A DNA stretch of 64,000 nucleotides, from assembly GCA_900208305.1 (NCBI GenBank), contig OAPG01000023.1, positions 62,001 to 126,000 on the forward strand. Direction: 5' to 3'. Below, in pieces: positions 42,382-51,848 of this stretch; within the stretch, counting starts at the first letter, position 1; every line of letters begins with the position of its first letter. Made by a program: the position numbers and the translations under genes. The notes beneath the pieces were generated by a model that did no database searches, had not been told where the DNA came from, and saw only the letters and a list, made by a program, of their open reading frames with translations. Source of the DNA: Melanopsichium pennsylvanicum. Lineage: Eukaryota; Basidiomycota; Ustilaginomycetes; Ustilaginales.

Positions 42382-43956
42382 ATGTACAACGGCATCGGTC
42401 TCAAAACCGCCCGAGGAACTGGAACCAACGGTTACGTTCAGCGCAACCTTTCCAACTTTAAACCTCGAGACAACGCGTTCAACAAATCTTCTTCTAGCTC
42501 TTCTTCCTCCTTTCAAGCCCAAGTACGTCATGTACAACCAGATGCAGCTATTCTTGAGCACGAGAGAAAACGTCGCGTGGAAGTGAAATGCATGGAACTC
42601 AGGGTGCTTCTCGAGGATGACCATGTGGAAGAAGCCGACATCGAGCATCAAGTCTCGGCGTTGCGCCAAAAGCTCATGGCTGAGCTCGAAAGAGAAAAGG
42701 CTCAAGGTAGTGTGGAGGAGACCGTATATTCAAGGCAGCAAGCAAAAGATCTGAGACCTGGAGAAACGCACAAGCGACTAGAGGCGAAGCGCTTCGATGA
42801 TCGTCGTTTTGCAGCTGCGGTTGGGGTGGAAGTGTGCTACAGGGAGGGTGACGCTTTCGATCGGGACCTTCAGGAGAGAAAGAAACAAGAGCGTATCGAA
42901 GAGAGACGTAAAGCTGATGAACAAAGGAGATTGGATTGGCAAAGGAAGAAGGAGCTGCAGCGCCAAGCACAGCGGGAGAGGGACCAACGAACAAGAGCTG
43001 CTAGAGACGGTGGTTGGGCAAGTCGTCACAGACGCCGTCGAGGGAGTGATGAGAGGAGGATTGCGTCGAGGTCACCAAGTCTACGAGCCAACAAGAGAAG
43101 CAAGCTTGACGATGAAAGGTATTCTTCCGAATCTGATTCGGGCGATGCAGATCGAAATCGTCATGGCAAGACGAAAGAAGAGCAGAGGAGTAGGGGCAGG
43201 ACAAGAACACGCTCACTTTCTCGATCTGGCTCATATTCTGGTTCGAGATCAAGGTCTCGATCTCGCTCGTATTCTCGCTCGCCAGTTTGTCAACGTAGCG
43301 GGCGCTCGTACTCGACGTCCCTCTCGAGATCCAGATCGATTTCCAGATCAAGATCAAGGTCCGCTTCTTACTCAACTCGTAGCAGTCGAAGTCGCAATCC
43401 TCGGTCTCGCCCTGTTCGGCGTCGCAAAAGAAGCCCGAGCAGATCTGTCAGCTACAGTGTTAGCCGAAGTCGCAGTCGCAGTCGCAGTCGCAGTCGCAGT
43501 CGCAGTCGCAGTCGCAGTCGCAGTCGCAGTCACCGTCACAGTCGCAGGCCTATTGTCCAACGTCGAGGTCGATCGCGCTCTGTGACTCCTTTATCCTATT
43601 CCTCGCGCTCACGTTCTTCCACTCCTACACGCAGCCGTAGCCGTAGCCGTAGCCGCACTAGTTGGAGTACTAAGGCAAGTCGCAGTAGTCAATCGCCTGT
43701 TTCTCGACCTGGTCTTCGACGTTCCCCTGACTATAGCTCCAGATCTCGATCTCGATCTCGATCTCGATCTCTGTCCAGGTCATCTCGATCAGATTCTCAC
43801 TCTCTTTCGCCGGAATTGGAATTCAATAGGCAACACCAACAGCAACAGAACCGAAATTTTGCAAGAAACGCTTTCTATAAACAAAACTCTTCACCCAGGC
43901 ACAAACAATCCATCCCTCCTCCTGGACCACCTCCTACCAGACCTCCTGGATTGTGA
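42382..43956 (+). CDS. CWC21: CWC21/SRRM2-type splicing factor with RS domain
   Basis: A 524-aa single-exon protein. The extreme N-terminus MYNGIGLKTARGTGTNGYVQ is the near-invariant signature of Cwc21/SRRM2, which contacts Prp8 and U5 snRNP in the catalytic spliceosome. The cwf21 helical domain follows (about 58-100: ERKRRVEVKCMELR to LRQKLMAELE). A charged coiled-coil region (about 155-220) rich in Arg, Glu and Lys precedes a long Arg-Ser domain (about 270-480). The C-terminus is Gln- then Pro-rich (PPPGPPPTRPPG). The RS domain includes ten perfect copies of a six-base unit. Its size lies between yeast Cwc21 (very short) and animal SRRM2 (very long). Confidence 0.95.
   Translation: MYNGIGLKTARGTGTNGYVQRNLSNFKPRDNAFNKSSSSSSSSFQAQVRHVQPDAAILEHERKRRVEVKCMELRVLLEDDHVEEADIEHQVSALRQKLMAELEREKAQGSVEETVYSRQQAKDLRPGETHKRLEAKRFDDRRFAAAVGVEVCYREGDAFDRDLQERKKQERIEERRKADEQRRLDWQRKKELQRQAQRERDQRTRAARDGGWASRHRRRRGSDERRIASRSPSLRANKRSKLDDERYSSESDSGDADRNRHGKTKEEQRSRGRTRTRSLSRSGSYSGSRSRSRSRSYSRSPVCQRSGRSYSTSLSRSRSISRSRSRSASYSTRSSRSRNPRSRPVRRRKRSPSRSVSYSVSRSRSRSRSRSRSRSRSRSRSRSHRHSRRPIVQRRGRSRSVTPLSYSSRSRSSTPTRSRSRSRSRTSWSTKASRSSQSPVSRPGLRRSPDYSSRSRSRSRSRSLSRSSRSDSHSLSPELEFNRQHQQQQNRNFARNAFYKQNSSPRHKQSIPPPGPPPTRPPGL
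43468..43530 (+). repeat. Coding hexanucleotide repeat (AGTCGC)10.5 in the CWC21 RS domain
   Basis: A perfect AGTCGC array encodes Ser-Arg dipeptides. It is length-variable by nature and keeps frame because the unit is six bases. Confidence 0.93.
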
Positions 43957-44283
43957 AGAGGATAGTATAAAAAAAACTTTTTTTTTTTTTAAAAAATCTC
44001 ATTTTTATTTATTTATTTATTTTTCACTCTTTTGGAATCGTGTGACGGACAAAAATTCCGCGTGCACACAATCCCCCCCCCCACCACCCCCCAAAAAAAA
44101 AGAAAAAAAAAAAAAGAACAAGCTCTGAATTTTAACTTTGCTCTTATTATGGTCTTCATCTGCGAGTGCTGTCGTTCGAATGAATTGGTACAGTGATTGT
44201 TGTTCGTTCACACATATAGATATATAAAAATGGTGAAAAAAAAAAAAAATGGGAAATGAGAATGCCTACTGCTACTGCTACTG
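43957..44283. other. Convergent 3' intergenic region (CWC21 / C2 protein)
   Basis: It holds poly-T, poly-C and poly-A tracts and an ACTGTAC on the minus strand (44188-44194). No gene is seen. Confidence 0.5.
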
Positions 44284-46944
44284 CTACTGCTGGTGGTGTT
44301 GGGTTTGTGGCTGCTGCTGCTGCTGCTGAAGATGAGCATACGCATGCGAATGCGAATGTTGATACTGATTATTCTGATGTGATTGATAAAGCAAAGAAGA
44401 AGAAAAAGTTTGTGAAGACGAAATTCCTCCTCCCCCTCCTCCTTGGGGTGGTTGTTGATGATACGCTTGTTGCTGTGATACTCCCGAATACTGCTGCGAT
44501 TGAGACGGCTGTTGATATTGATGTCCATATCCACCTGACGCAACATTCAACGGTGAAGGCTGTGACTGTGAATGAGCCGTGTAATGATGCTGTTGTCCTT
44601 GCGAGGCATTGTACTGCTGCTGATAAACTTGATGCTGAGGTGCTGGTGGTGCAGGACCTTGGTGAAAGCTAGGATTAATGATGGGTGGAGTAGGCTCAGG
44701 CGCAGGTGCAGGGGTGGCAGAGGTTCCGTAAAAGTTGTGCATTGATCCAGAAGACGACATGTTTTGAGTCGGAGGTGGTAGAGGTTGCTGCTTAGGAAAG
44801 GATCCAGGGATTGGTGGTAGAGGGGAAGGAGAGCGTCCAGGCATCCAACTCGCTGTGCCATCATTGCCACTTGCCGTACTTGATGGTGGTGGCGGTGGCG
44901 AGTACGGGTAGCCGCTCGACAAGGACGAGGACATGGTTGCATTTCCATTAGGTGCTGCAGCGACGTACGAGGGTTGTCCTGGCTGAGACGAAGGGGGCGA
45001 TACACCTTGCCATCCATTCTGAGAGTAGGAATGCGTGAGTGAGTGCGAGTGGGAATCGGAGAGCTGTGGTTGATGCGAAGGCATGGGAGGAGGTGGTGAC
45101 GGCTGCTGCGCGGGCTGATAGAGATGAGAAGGGTGCGCGTGCTGCTGTTGCGATGGTGTCGCCGATGCGAGTGAGGTAGAGCTTTGGATGGATGGCAAGG
45201 GACGGGATACGTGGGACTGATGTTGTTGTGACTGCTGCGCGGTCTGGCTATAGGGCGAAGGAATTGGCGTGAATCCCGGCGTGGCTCCAGGGGAGGACGA
45301 GCGTGGAGGAATCGAAGGCGGCTGTGCAAGATGGCCAGGTTGCTGTTGCAGTTGCGCCTGCTGCTGCGGGTAGCAAGCCTGTGCATTCACCATCGAGGGC
45401 GTGGGCTGGGCATAGGCAGCCGCGCCTGTACTATATTGCGAGAGAGCAGAGGCTGGTCGAGCAGCGGGCGATGCAGGTCTCTGCAGCTCCTGTGGCGGAG
45501 TGTAGAGCGAAGCGAGGTGGGCTGGTGCCTGATAGATAGATTGAGGTGATCGCTCATCTACGTGCGAAGGGGTAGGTGGTGGCAGAGGCTTGTCCAAGGT
45601 GACAGTAGAAGCGGAAGTGGAATGACCGAAGCCCATCTTGAACATGGACTGGGCGAGTTGATCGGCACCAAAGTCTGGCTGTGGCATGTGGTTATGCGCA
45701 ACTGGGATGTAGGAGATGGAATGGGAACGAGGCACAGTGTACTGCGGATGGTGGGGCTGAGGGTGGGGCTGCTGAACTGTGGCTCCGGGTCGAATGGTAG
45801 CGTATCGATCGTCACTTGATTCTACAGGGTGATTGTTAGCGAGGTACTGGTTGCTCTGGGACGGAGTTATGGAATGCTGAGAGTAGTAGGATGCTGAGGG
45901 CGTGATGGAATGGCCGAAATCGGACGGCATGGGAGCAGCAAAGCTGCTGCGCCTGGAAGCGCGAGCGGTAGGACCGATGGAAGAGGGGATGTTGGACAGA
46001 GTGGCAGAGTGATATATTGATGAAGGCGGAACAGGGCTGGTTGAGCGGGAGATGCTGGCAGGCGCATATGCAGGGGTATAGGCATCTAGATTGGCGAGAG
46101 ACGAGCTAGGTCGGAGAGTGGCGCTTCCGAGATCTTGGATGGTTTGCGAATGGGACATGGACGAAGCTGGCCTGTACATTGCGGAGGCAAGGCTTGAAGT
46201 GGAGAAGCTGCTGGACATGCGGTCGTGCGGATTGGGCAATGCGCCAGTGCCGCCTGGTCGCATGGACGAAGGGATGGGAGGATGGTCAGTGTTGCCCTTG
46301 GGAGGTTTTGCAGGACCAACTGAAGTGGAAGCGGATGACTTGCTGTCGTGCACTTGATCGATCCTCTGGAAGGTGCCTGCGCCTCCATACGTGTCGGATC
46401 CTGACATGACGGGTTTGGATGGTGACTTTCGCTGCTTGGGGGGAGCGGCTGAAGAATAAAAGGTGAGCTCGAGGTAGACTTCGCCAGCGTATCTATCCTT
46501 GGCTTTTATGGTAACCCATTCGTCGAATTCTCCGGTGTTGAGCGTCTCTGTGAGATCGACCAATCCTTCACCGATGAATTCGGGTTCCTTACTGTCGTCA
46601 GCGTAGCAGGCTAGCTTGAGCACCTTCTTTCCGCCTTTGGTGTTGGAAGCTGCAACAGTGGGCTTGGAGGCGGAGGCGGAGTTGGAGCTAGAGCTAGAGC
46701 TAGAGCTGGTTGGGTTTGCTAGGGAGTCCTCCATATCTTCGTAGACCTCGAAATGCAGTTGTTCGTCCCAGGTTGGGTGCTGACCACCTCGCTTGTCGGG
46801 TTTGGTCTTTTGCTGTTCCTGACCCATGCTGAGGACTGTGTAGGGATCTTGTTTACCGATAGACTTTTTGTTGGGCAAGTTTCGCGCCTTGAGGACAACG
46901 CAAACCAGCGTGCCCTTGTGGACAGGCTCAGTGGCTGCTGGCAT
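44284..46944 (-). CDS. FIC1: C2-domain protein of the Fic1/Inn1 cytokinesis family
   Basis: An 886-aa single-exon protein. An N-terminal C2 domain (about 9-165) starts GTLVCVVLKARNLPNKK and includes GKQDPYTVLSMG, HPTWDEQLHFEVYE, LKLACYADDSKEPEFIGEG and the closing AGEVYLELTFY. This arrangement matches fungal Fic1/Inn1, which binds the contractile ring and drives primary septum ingression through SH3 partners (Cyk3, Hof1/Cdc15). The remaining 700 residues are disordered and extremely rich in Pro, Ser, Gln and His, with many PxxP-type SH3-ligand motifs (for example PPPTPSHVDER, PPLPPIPG-like). A Ser-rich loop of about 30 residues is inserted in the C2 domain. The C-terminus is a Gln run from CAG/CTG-type repeats. 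Orthology rests on domain order and size. Confidence 0.85.
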   Translation of the reverse strand: MPAATEPVHKGTLVCVVLKARNLPNKKSIGKQDPYTVLSMGQEQQKTKPDKRGGQHPTWDEQLHFEVYEDMEDSLANPTSSSSSSSSNSASASKPTVAASNTKGGKKVLKLACYADDSKEPEFIGEGLVDLTETLNTGEFDEWVTIKAKDRYAGEVYLELTFYSSAAPPKQRKSPSKPVMSGSDTYGGAGTFQRIDQVHDSKSSASTSVGPAKPPKGNTDHPPIPSSMRPGGTGALPNPHDRMSSSFSTSSLASAMYRPASSMSHSQTIQDLGSATLRPSSSLANLDAYTPAYAPASISRSTSPVPPSSIYHSATLSNIPSSIGPTARASRRSSFAAPMPSDFGHSITPSASYYSQHSITPSQSNQYLANNHPVESSDDRYATIRPGATVQQPHPQPHHPQYTVPRSHSISYIPVAHNHMPQPDFGADQLAQSMFKMGFGHSTSASTVTLDKPLPPPTPSHVDERSPQSIYQAPAHLASLYTPPQELQRPASPAARPASALSQYSTGAAAYAQPTPSMVNAQACYPQQQAQLQQQPGHLAQPPSIPPRSSSPGATPGFTPIPSPYSQTAQQSQQHQSHVSRPLPSIQSSTSLASATPSQQQHAHPSHLYQPAQQPSPPPPMPSHQPQLSDSHSHSLTHSYSQNGWQGVSPPSSQPGQPSYVAAAPNGNATMSSSLSSGYPYSPPPPPSSTASGNDGTASWMPGRSPSPLPPIPGSFPKQQPLPPPTQNMSSSGSMHNFYGTSATPAPAPEPTPPIINPSFHQGPAPPAPQHQVYQQQYNASQGQQHHYTAHSQSQPSPLNVASGGYGHQYQQPSQSQQYSGVSQQQAYHQQPPQGGGGGGISSSQTFSSSLLYQSHQNNQYQHSHSHAYAHLQQQQQQPQTQHHQQ

Positions 46945-47873
46945 GATGGGTGATGGGTGATGGGTGATGGATTATGCGTGGGATGTGGCGGCGACCGAGC
47001 AGGAATGGCTGCTGAATTTGAGACAAAAGATAGATAAGACGGCCACGAAAGGCTGAGCAGCAGCGCGTGTGTATTGATGGTTGATTGGACAGAAGTCAAG
47101 ATACCAAAAGAGACAGACAGAGAGTCTCGGAGGAATGGAGATTCAGATGTCGGAACGATTCTATGCTAACAAGGCAGAGCTGTGAAGCATCAAAGTGTTG
47201 GGTTGCACAGCCTGCTTCTTAACTAAAAATAGGGTCAAAAACAGGGTCAGAAATCAAGCGTGTGTTGCTACTTTGACCTCTACGTTGCAAAATACCGTAT
47301 TTATTTGGAGATCAACCGCATTTACTCTCCATCACTATCACTATCACAACCGCAACAACAGACATGAATGAGTCTTTCGCTTCTTTCAATGCTTGTTACA
47401 ACTTTGTGGCGATTATATGTAAAAGTGTTGTTGTCGTGTTGAACTTCGAGTGGCCACTGCTGTTCAGCGCGCATATACGAAAGAGAGAGTGTGGTGGATT
47501 CACTGATTGCCATCTCTGCCTTTTGGATTTCGTTAGAATCAAGAAAAAAAGGATATAAAACAAAACGAAACAAAACAAAACATAACAAAATTAACCAAAA
47601 AAGGCACAAAGCCAAGTAACTTAATTCTACTGTAATTGTTGTTTCACCGCCTCACCCGCCATGCTGTCCCTATCGATGCATACCGTAGCTTTGAGTAGTT
47701 TCCCACCCAAACGTGTTTGATGCTTGACTCAACTTACCCAACGTCCAAAGCCACATTCGAGTCGCCGCTTCCAGGATGGATGAGACTTGAGACATACTGG
47801 CTCGAGATAAATATCAAGCAGGAACCTTAAATTACAATTCGAGCAGGTGTTCATACCGCATGAGGCAATTGGA
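46945..47873. other. Intergenic, promoter of the C2 protein gene
   Basis: It contains a GATGGGT short tandem repeat at about 46944-46970, directly before the start codon, and AAACAAAAC repeats near 47557-47590. No gene is seen. Confidence 0.5.
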
Positions 47874-48920
47874 TCAACGAGCCGACGGTTTGCTCCGTTC
47901 GTTACTTTTCGAGGTTGAGTGGGCAGCGCTACCGCAGCTCTGCTCGATCTCCTGCTCTTCGCGTTCCAATCTACGCATCGTAGCCATCAGTATCCGCTGA
48001 CGTCGTTCTTCTGCGGTGTTTGCCTGGTTCGAGCTACTCCAAGTACCACCTAGCCGATGGCCGCCGCTAGACCCAGAGCATGGAGTTGGAGCCGAGGGTT
48101 CATACACATGGCCCTCGATGAGCTGGTGTGCACCGTTCTGCTTTGACTGCTCGAACGCTGCAATCTGCGCATTGAGCTCGCTGTTCAAGATCTTGAATTC
48201 AGGCGGATGGTCCGCGATTTTGTTGTGCGCCAGTTCGTGCACCAGTACTCGTCGCGACGTCTTGTAGTCTCGGAACCCTTCAGCGTCGTCGGTGCGAATT
48301 CGCAGCAGGATGCGCTGACCTGCATTCTCGTTCAGTCCTAGCAGGCCTGGATGCTCCCATGGTAACAGCTCTGTCAGTGCGCCGATGCGAAAGTTGTGCA
48401 ATGCGCAGATGTGCAAGATACCCGGGTCCCTGCTGAGTCGTGAGAGGTAATCGGTAATCTTGGAGTGAAGTGGCGATGAGGCTGGTGTAGTGGGATGCGC
48501 ATAAATGGTTCCAAAAGGTGAGATGCTGCAGCCTGGAGTGGTTGTACTGCGAGGCTTGGTGCCACGAAGCATGCTCGGGTGGTACTGACGCGGAGCATTG
48601 CGCTTCTGCATCTCGGTCTCTTGTTGGTACAGTGTTTCGAGCTCGTGTGAAGATGGTCCCAGCACGGTGATCTTGACACCATGCTTCCCAGCCAACCCAA
48701 TATCGACAAGAGTGCGAGTATCTGTGTCATGATGATGATGATTGATGTTTAAATCGGCTACACCTGCGCTTCTCGGCAGGAGCAACTTCTGTTTGTCGGT
48801 GGGCACGTAAATTAGCTTTTCGATAGCTTGACGAAGCTCATACACTGTACTCGATGACGTGAGGTATCGCAGGGCTTGCTCCTGCCTGCGGTACACTATG
48901 ATCAAGTTGAGAGTGTCCAT
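47874..48920 (-). CDS. Ubiquitin-like plus WLM-domain metalloprotease (Wss1-like)
   Basis: A 348-aa single-exon protein. An N-terminal ubiquitin-like domain (about 1-88) is followed by a WLM domain (about 115-250) with the zinc-protease signature VLVHELAHN (His228, Glu229, His232) and a downstream His238 (KIADHPPEF). The preceding LHICALHNFRIGALTELLP block and the GLLGLNENAGQRILLRIR block are typical of WLM proteins. Relatives include yeast Wss1, which cleaves DNA-protein crosslinks, and plant/fungal UBL-WLM proteins; the N-terminal UBL favours the latter group. A His run (61-64) lies in the UBL. The C-terminus is charged and helical (EERRQRILMATMRRLEREEQEIE). The function in DNA or SUMO metabolism is inferred from the family. 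Confidence 0.9.
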   Translation of the reverse strand: MDTLNLIIVYRRQEQALRYLTSSSTVYELRQAIEKLIYVPTDKQKLLLPRSAGVADLNINHHHHDTDTRTLVDIGLAGKHGVKITVLGPSSHELETLYQQETEMQKRNAPRQYHPSMLRGTKPRSTTTPGCSISPFGTIYAHPTTPASSPLHSKITDYLSRLSRDPGILHICALHNFRIGALTELLPWEHPGLLGLNENAGQRILLRIRTDDAEGFRDYKTSRRVLVHELAHNKIADHPPEFKILNSELNAQIAAFEQSKQNGAHQLIEGHVYEPSAPTPCSGSSGGHRLGGTWSSSNQANTAEERRQRILMATMRRLEREEQEIEQSCGSAAHSTSKSNERSKPSAR

Positions 48921-49835
48921 CGTTGGAAGCAGATGTATGAGTGCCGAGCACCGAGGGAGTTGCTCAGGTGCTTGTAGTCGCCTTTGACGCCGACTTCAGC
49001 GACGAAAACGTCCATGGGTCAGCTCGTCGCTAACGATGCTGTTGGAAGTAAGGAGCTTTCTGAGAGTCGGATGAGCATCCAAGTGGTCTCAGTATCCAAG
49101 GGGATGCTGCTAAGTAATAAAGGTCTCAAGTGCCACCCAAAATCGAAGCTCCCGACCAAAATTAAAGGTTCAGGTGGAGGTTCCACCTGCAAAGTAAGCT
49201 CATACGCGTTCACTTTTCACTCACAGCTGTGCTGGTAACTCCAGACCCGGCCGAGTGTTCTTTGGATCGATTGGCCATCTGTCACTTTGCCTTGTTTTCG
49301 TGGTAGTGCAGTACAGTTGTGATTTGGCATCAACTCGATTACTTGTGCGTCCCACCTCGTTTGTTGAGTATTTCCGCCACATGCAGCACAATGCAGCACA
49401 ATGCAGATGCATCCCTCGCATCAGCTCAGCGTGCCGTTTAATTTGACGAGACTTTTGTACTCGCGAGCATTCCTGGTCTCATGCAATTCGAGGCGAGAAG
49501 GGCTCAGGGCCAACTTAAGGGTCTGTCGAGTGCAAACTTTACAGTACGCCACGAACGAGAGGAGGAGGAGGAGGTCAGTTTTAGGCAAAGGGCTGCCAAC
49601 GTTACCGGGCGCCGGCTACTATCTACCCTTTCCTACGCGGTTCAACTTACAGTACATTTGGGCGCGGATCGACTGAATTTCTGAGAGCCAACACTCTCAA
49701 CCCCACAAAACAAGTACTAGAGCTTCGATCCTTGTTTCCTCAAACCTTGCCCATTTCGTTCACCTCACCTCACCCCACCTCATACTTTTCCTCCTACCCC
49801 CTCATTTGTGTCTCCTTTGTACCCCACGAATAACA
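48921..49835. promoter_or_regulatory. Divergent promoter between WLM protease and acyl-CoA dehydrogenase
   Basis: It contains a CAGCACAATG tandem repeat (about 49384-49405), an ACTGTAC on the minus strand (49311-49317), and a CCTCACCTCACCCC-type leader before 49836. The short frames here show no coding character. Confidence 0.45.
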
Positions 49836-51224
49836 ATGTCGACCGTACTTCCTGCTAGCCTCGGTGGCGACGAGCTCATCGCAAAGTACATCGGCGCGAG
49901 TACTTGGGCCTTCATCCAGGACAAATTCACTCCATTCGGTAAAGAAACGCTCGTCAAGGTCATTCGCTTCGTCGTCAACGAGTGCATACCCGCAGAGAGG
50001 CTCTACCACGCACAGGTCTCAACTGATCCCGCACTTCGCTGGAAGATGATCCCCGAGATCGTCGAGCAGCTCAAGAAAAAGGCAAAAGCACAGGGTCTCT
50101 GGAACCTCTTCTTGTCCGCAAAGCACTATCCCGATGTTGGATCTCCTCTCAGCAACCTCGAATATGCAGTCATCGCCGAGATGACCGGTCGATGCTCCCA
50201 CTTTGCTTCCGAGTCGCTCAACTGCGCTGCTCCCGACACTGGTAACATGGAGGTGTTTGCCAAGTACGGCAACCAGCAACAGAAGCACACATGGCTCACA
50301 CCTTTGCTCAACGGAGAGATCCGATCCGCTTTCGCCATGACTGAGCGTTTCATCGCCTCGTCTGACGCCACCAACATCCGAACCTCGATCAAGCAAGAGG
50401 GCAACGAGATTGTCATCAACGGCCACAAGTGGTGGATCTCGGGTGCTGGTGACCCTCGTTGCGCCGTTCACCTCGTGATGGGCAAGTCTGATCCGGAGAA
50501 CAGCAATACGCACGCGCAGCAGTCTTTGGTCATCGTACCCGCCAACGCTCCCGGTGTCAAGGTCATTCGACCCATGCAGGTGTTCGGTTACGATGACGCA
50601 CCCGAGGGTCACTGCGAGGTCATCTATGAGAATGTCCGCGTACCCCTCGGCAACCTCGTCCTCGGATGGGGTCGGGGATTCGAAATCATCCAGGGTCGTC
50701 TTGGACCTGGTCGTATCCACCACTGCATGCGCACCATCGGTACTGCCGAGCGTGCGCTCGAGCTCATGCTCGCTCGTTGCACCGACCAGCGCAAGAAGGC
50801 TTTCGGCAAGACTCTGTCCGAACATGGCACCATTGTCCAAAACATCGCTTGGGCACGTATCAAGATCGAGCAGTCACGACTTTTGGTCTTGTCCGCCGCC
50901 AACATGATCGACAAGACCAACGCAAAGGGTGCCATGCGCGAGATTGGTATGAGCAAGGTGGCGGTGGTCCGCGCAGCACTCGAGGTGCTTGACATGTCGA
51001 TGCAGGCTCACGGTGCCGAGGGTGTATCGCAAGACACGATTCTAGCGTACGCCTACGCACAGCTCCGTACGCTCCGTTACGCCGATGGGCCAGATGAGGT
51101 TCATTTGCAGCAGCTTGGTAAGCTCGAGCTCCGACGAGCACCCGAGGTGTGGGAGAAGATCAACAAGACCAACGCCCTCTCGGAAGCACTGCTCGCCAAG
51201 AATGGCATCAAGTCTCACCTTTGA
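49836..51224 (+). CDS. Acyl-CoA dehydrogenase (ACAD10/11-like), possible peroxisomal signal
   Basis: A 462-aa single-exon flavoprotein. The first ATG in frame is at 49836 (MSTVLPASLGG). Family blocks in order are NLFLSAKHYP, YAVIAEMTGRCSHFASESLNC, AFAMTERFIASSDATNI (FAD/acyl site), INGHKWWISGAGDPRC, GYDDAPEGHCEVIYENVRVP, LGPGRIHHCMRTIG, RKAFGKTL, and near the end YADGPDEVHLQQLGKLELRR. The catalytic-loop segment reads YADGPDEVH as in ACAD10/11 rather than YEGT as in the medium-chain enzyme. It catalyses FAD-dependent alpha,beta-dehydrogenation of an acyl-CoA in beta-oxidation. The C-terminus KSHL resembles a type-1 peroxisomal targeting signal and no mitochondrial presequence is visible, so a peroxisomal location is suggested. 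Confidence 0.93.
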   Translation: MSTVLPASLGGDELIAKYIGASTWAFIQDKFTPFGKETLVKVIRFVVNECIPAERLYHAQVSTDPALRWKMIPEIVEQLKKKAKAQGLWNLFLSAKHYPDVGSPLSNLEYAVIAEMTGRCSHFASESLNCAAPDTGNMEVFAKYGNQQQKHTWLTPLLNGEIRSAFAMTERFIASSDATNIRTSIKQEGNEIVINGHKWWISGAGDPRCAVHLVMGKSDPENSNTHAQQSLVIVPANAPGVKVIRPMQVFGYDDAPEGHCEVIYENVRVPLGNLVLGWGRGFEIIQGRLGPGRIHHCMRTIGTAERALELMLARCTDQRKKAFGKTLSEHGTIVQNIAWARIKIEQSRLLVLSAANMIDKTNAKGAMREIGMSKVAVVRAALEVLDMSMQAHGAEGVSQDTILAYAYAQLRTLRYADGPDEVHLQQLGKLELRRAPEVWEKINKTNALSEALLAKNGIKSHL

Positions 51225-51848
51225 GCGTTTGTCAATCAATGTATCTTTCGTGTTTCACATTCGGTCGCAGTCAATTCATGCATAACTCAGCTTTGTGTTT
51301 AGATGCAAGGAAAGTGCATATCGCCTCTCTGTGATCAGTCTTGTTAAGTAATACCGACAGCAACAGATCAAGAGTCTCATGTGTCGTTTCGAGACAGAAA
51401 GCAGTGGCCAAGTGAGCCCGATTAAGTCAAACAAAAGAAGAAGCGGGACTAAAGGCGCGCGCTTTGCCTTCGCTTCCCCGCTCTTTTTTCCTTACGGAAT
51501 TTTCTTGCGTGCAGATTACGCATTTGTATTATTTTTCCAACCAACCAACCGCCGCCGCCCTGTCAGAAAATATGTTGTTCAGATAGGTATGGCAAAGATG
51601 AATAGTATCATATTGGTATCCATATTCATTTCCGAGTCAACAACTGCATCTTAATTGCACTCAGATACACAAATCGACCACTTCTTCCCATCGATGAACA
51701 CGGTCTGTACCAACTAGAGTCAACATAAGATGGCTGCTTGATCTCCGGCAACTCACACTGAGACCATCGGCTATACACATACACTCGCTGAAAAAGCGCA
51801 TCAGTACATACCATCTATCGCCCAGGGGAGCATTCGCGATCCAAAATT
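51225..51848. other. Intergenic, promoter of the sulfite exporter
   Basis: A GC-rich block near 51450-51480 and CCAACCAACC with CCGCCGCC near 51538-51560. No gene is seen. Confidence 0.45.

Noticed and set aside
42797..43585. 262-codon alternative frame inside CWC21
   Set aside because: It arises from the RS repeat read in another frame (Val-Ala repeats); the CWC21 frame carries the family signature.
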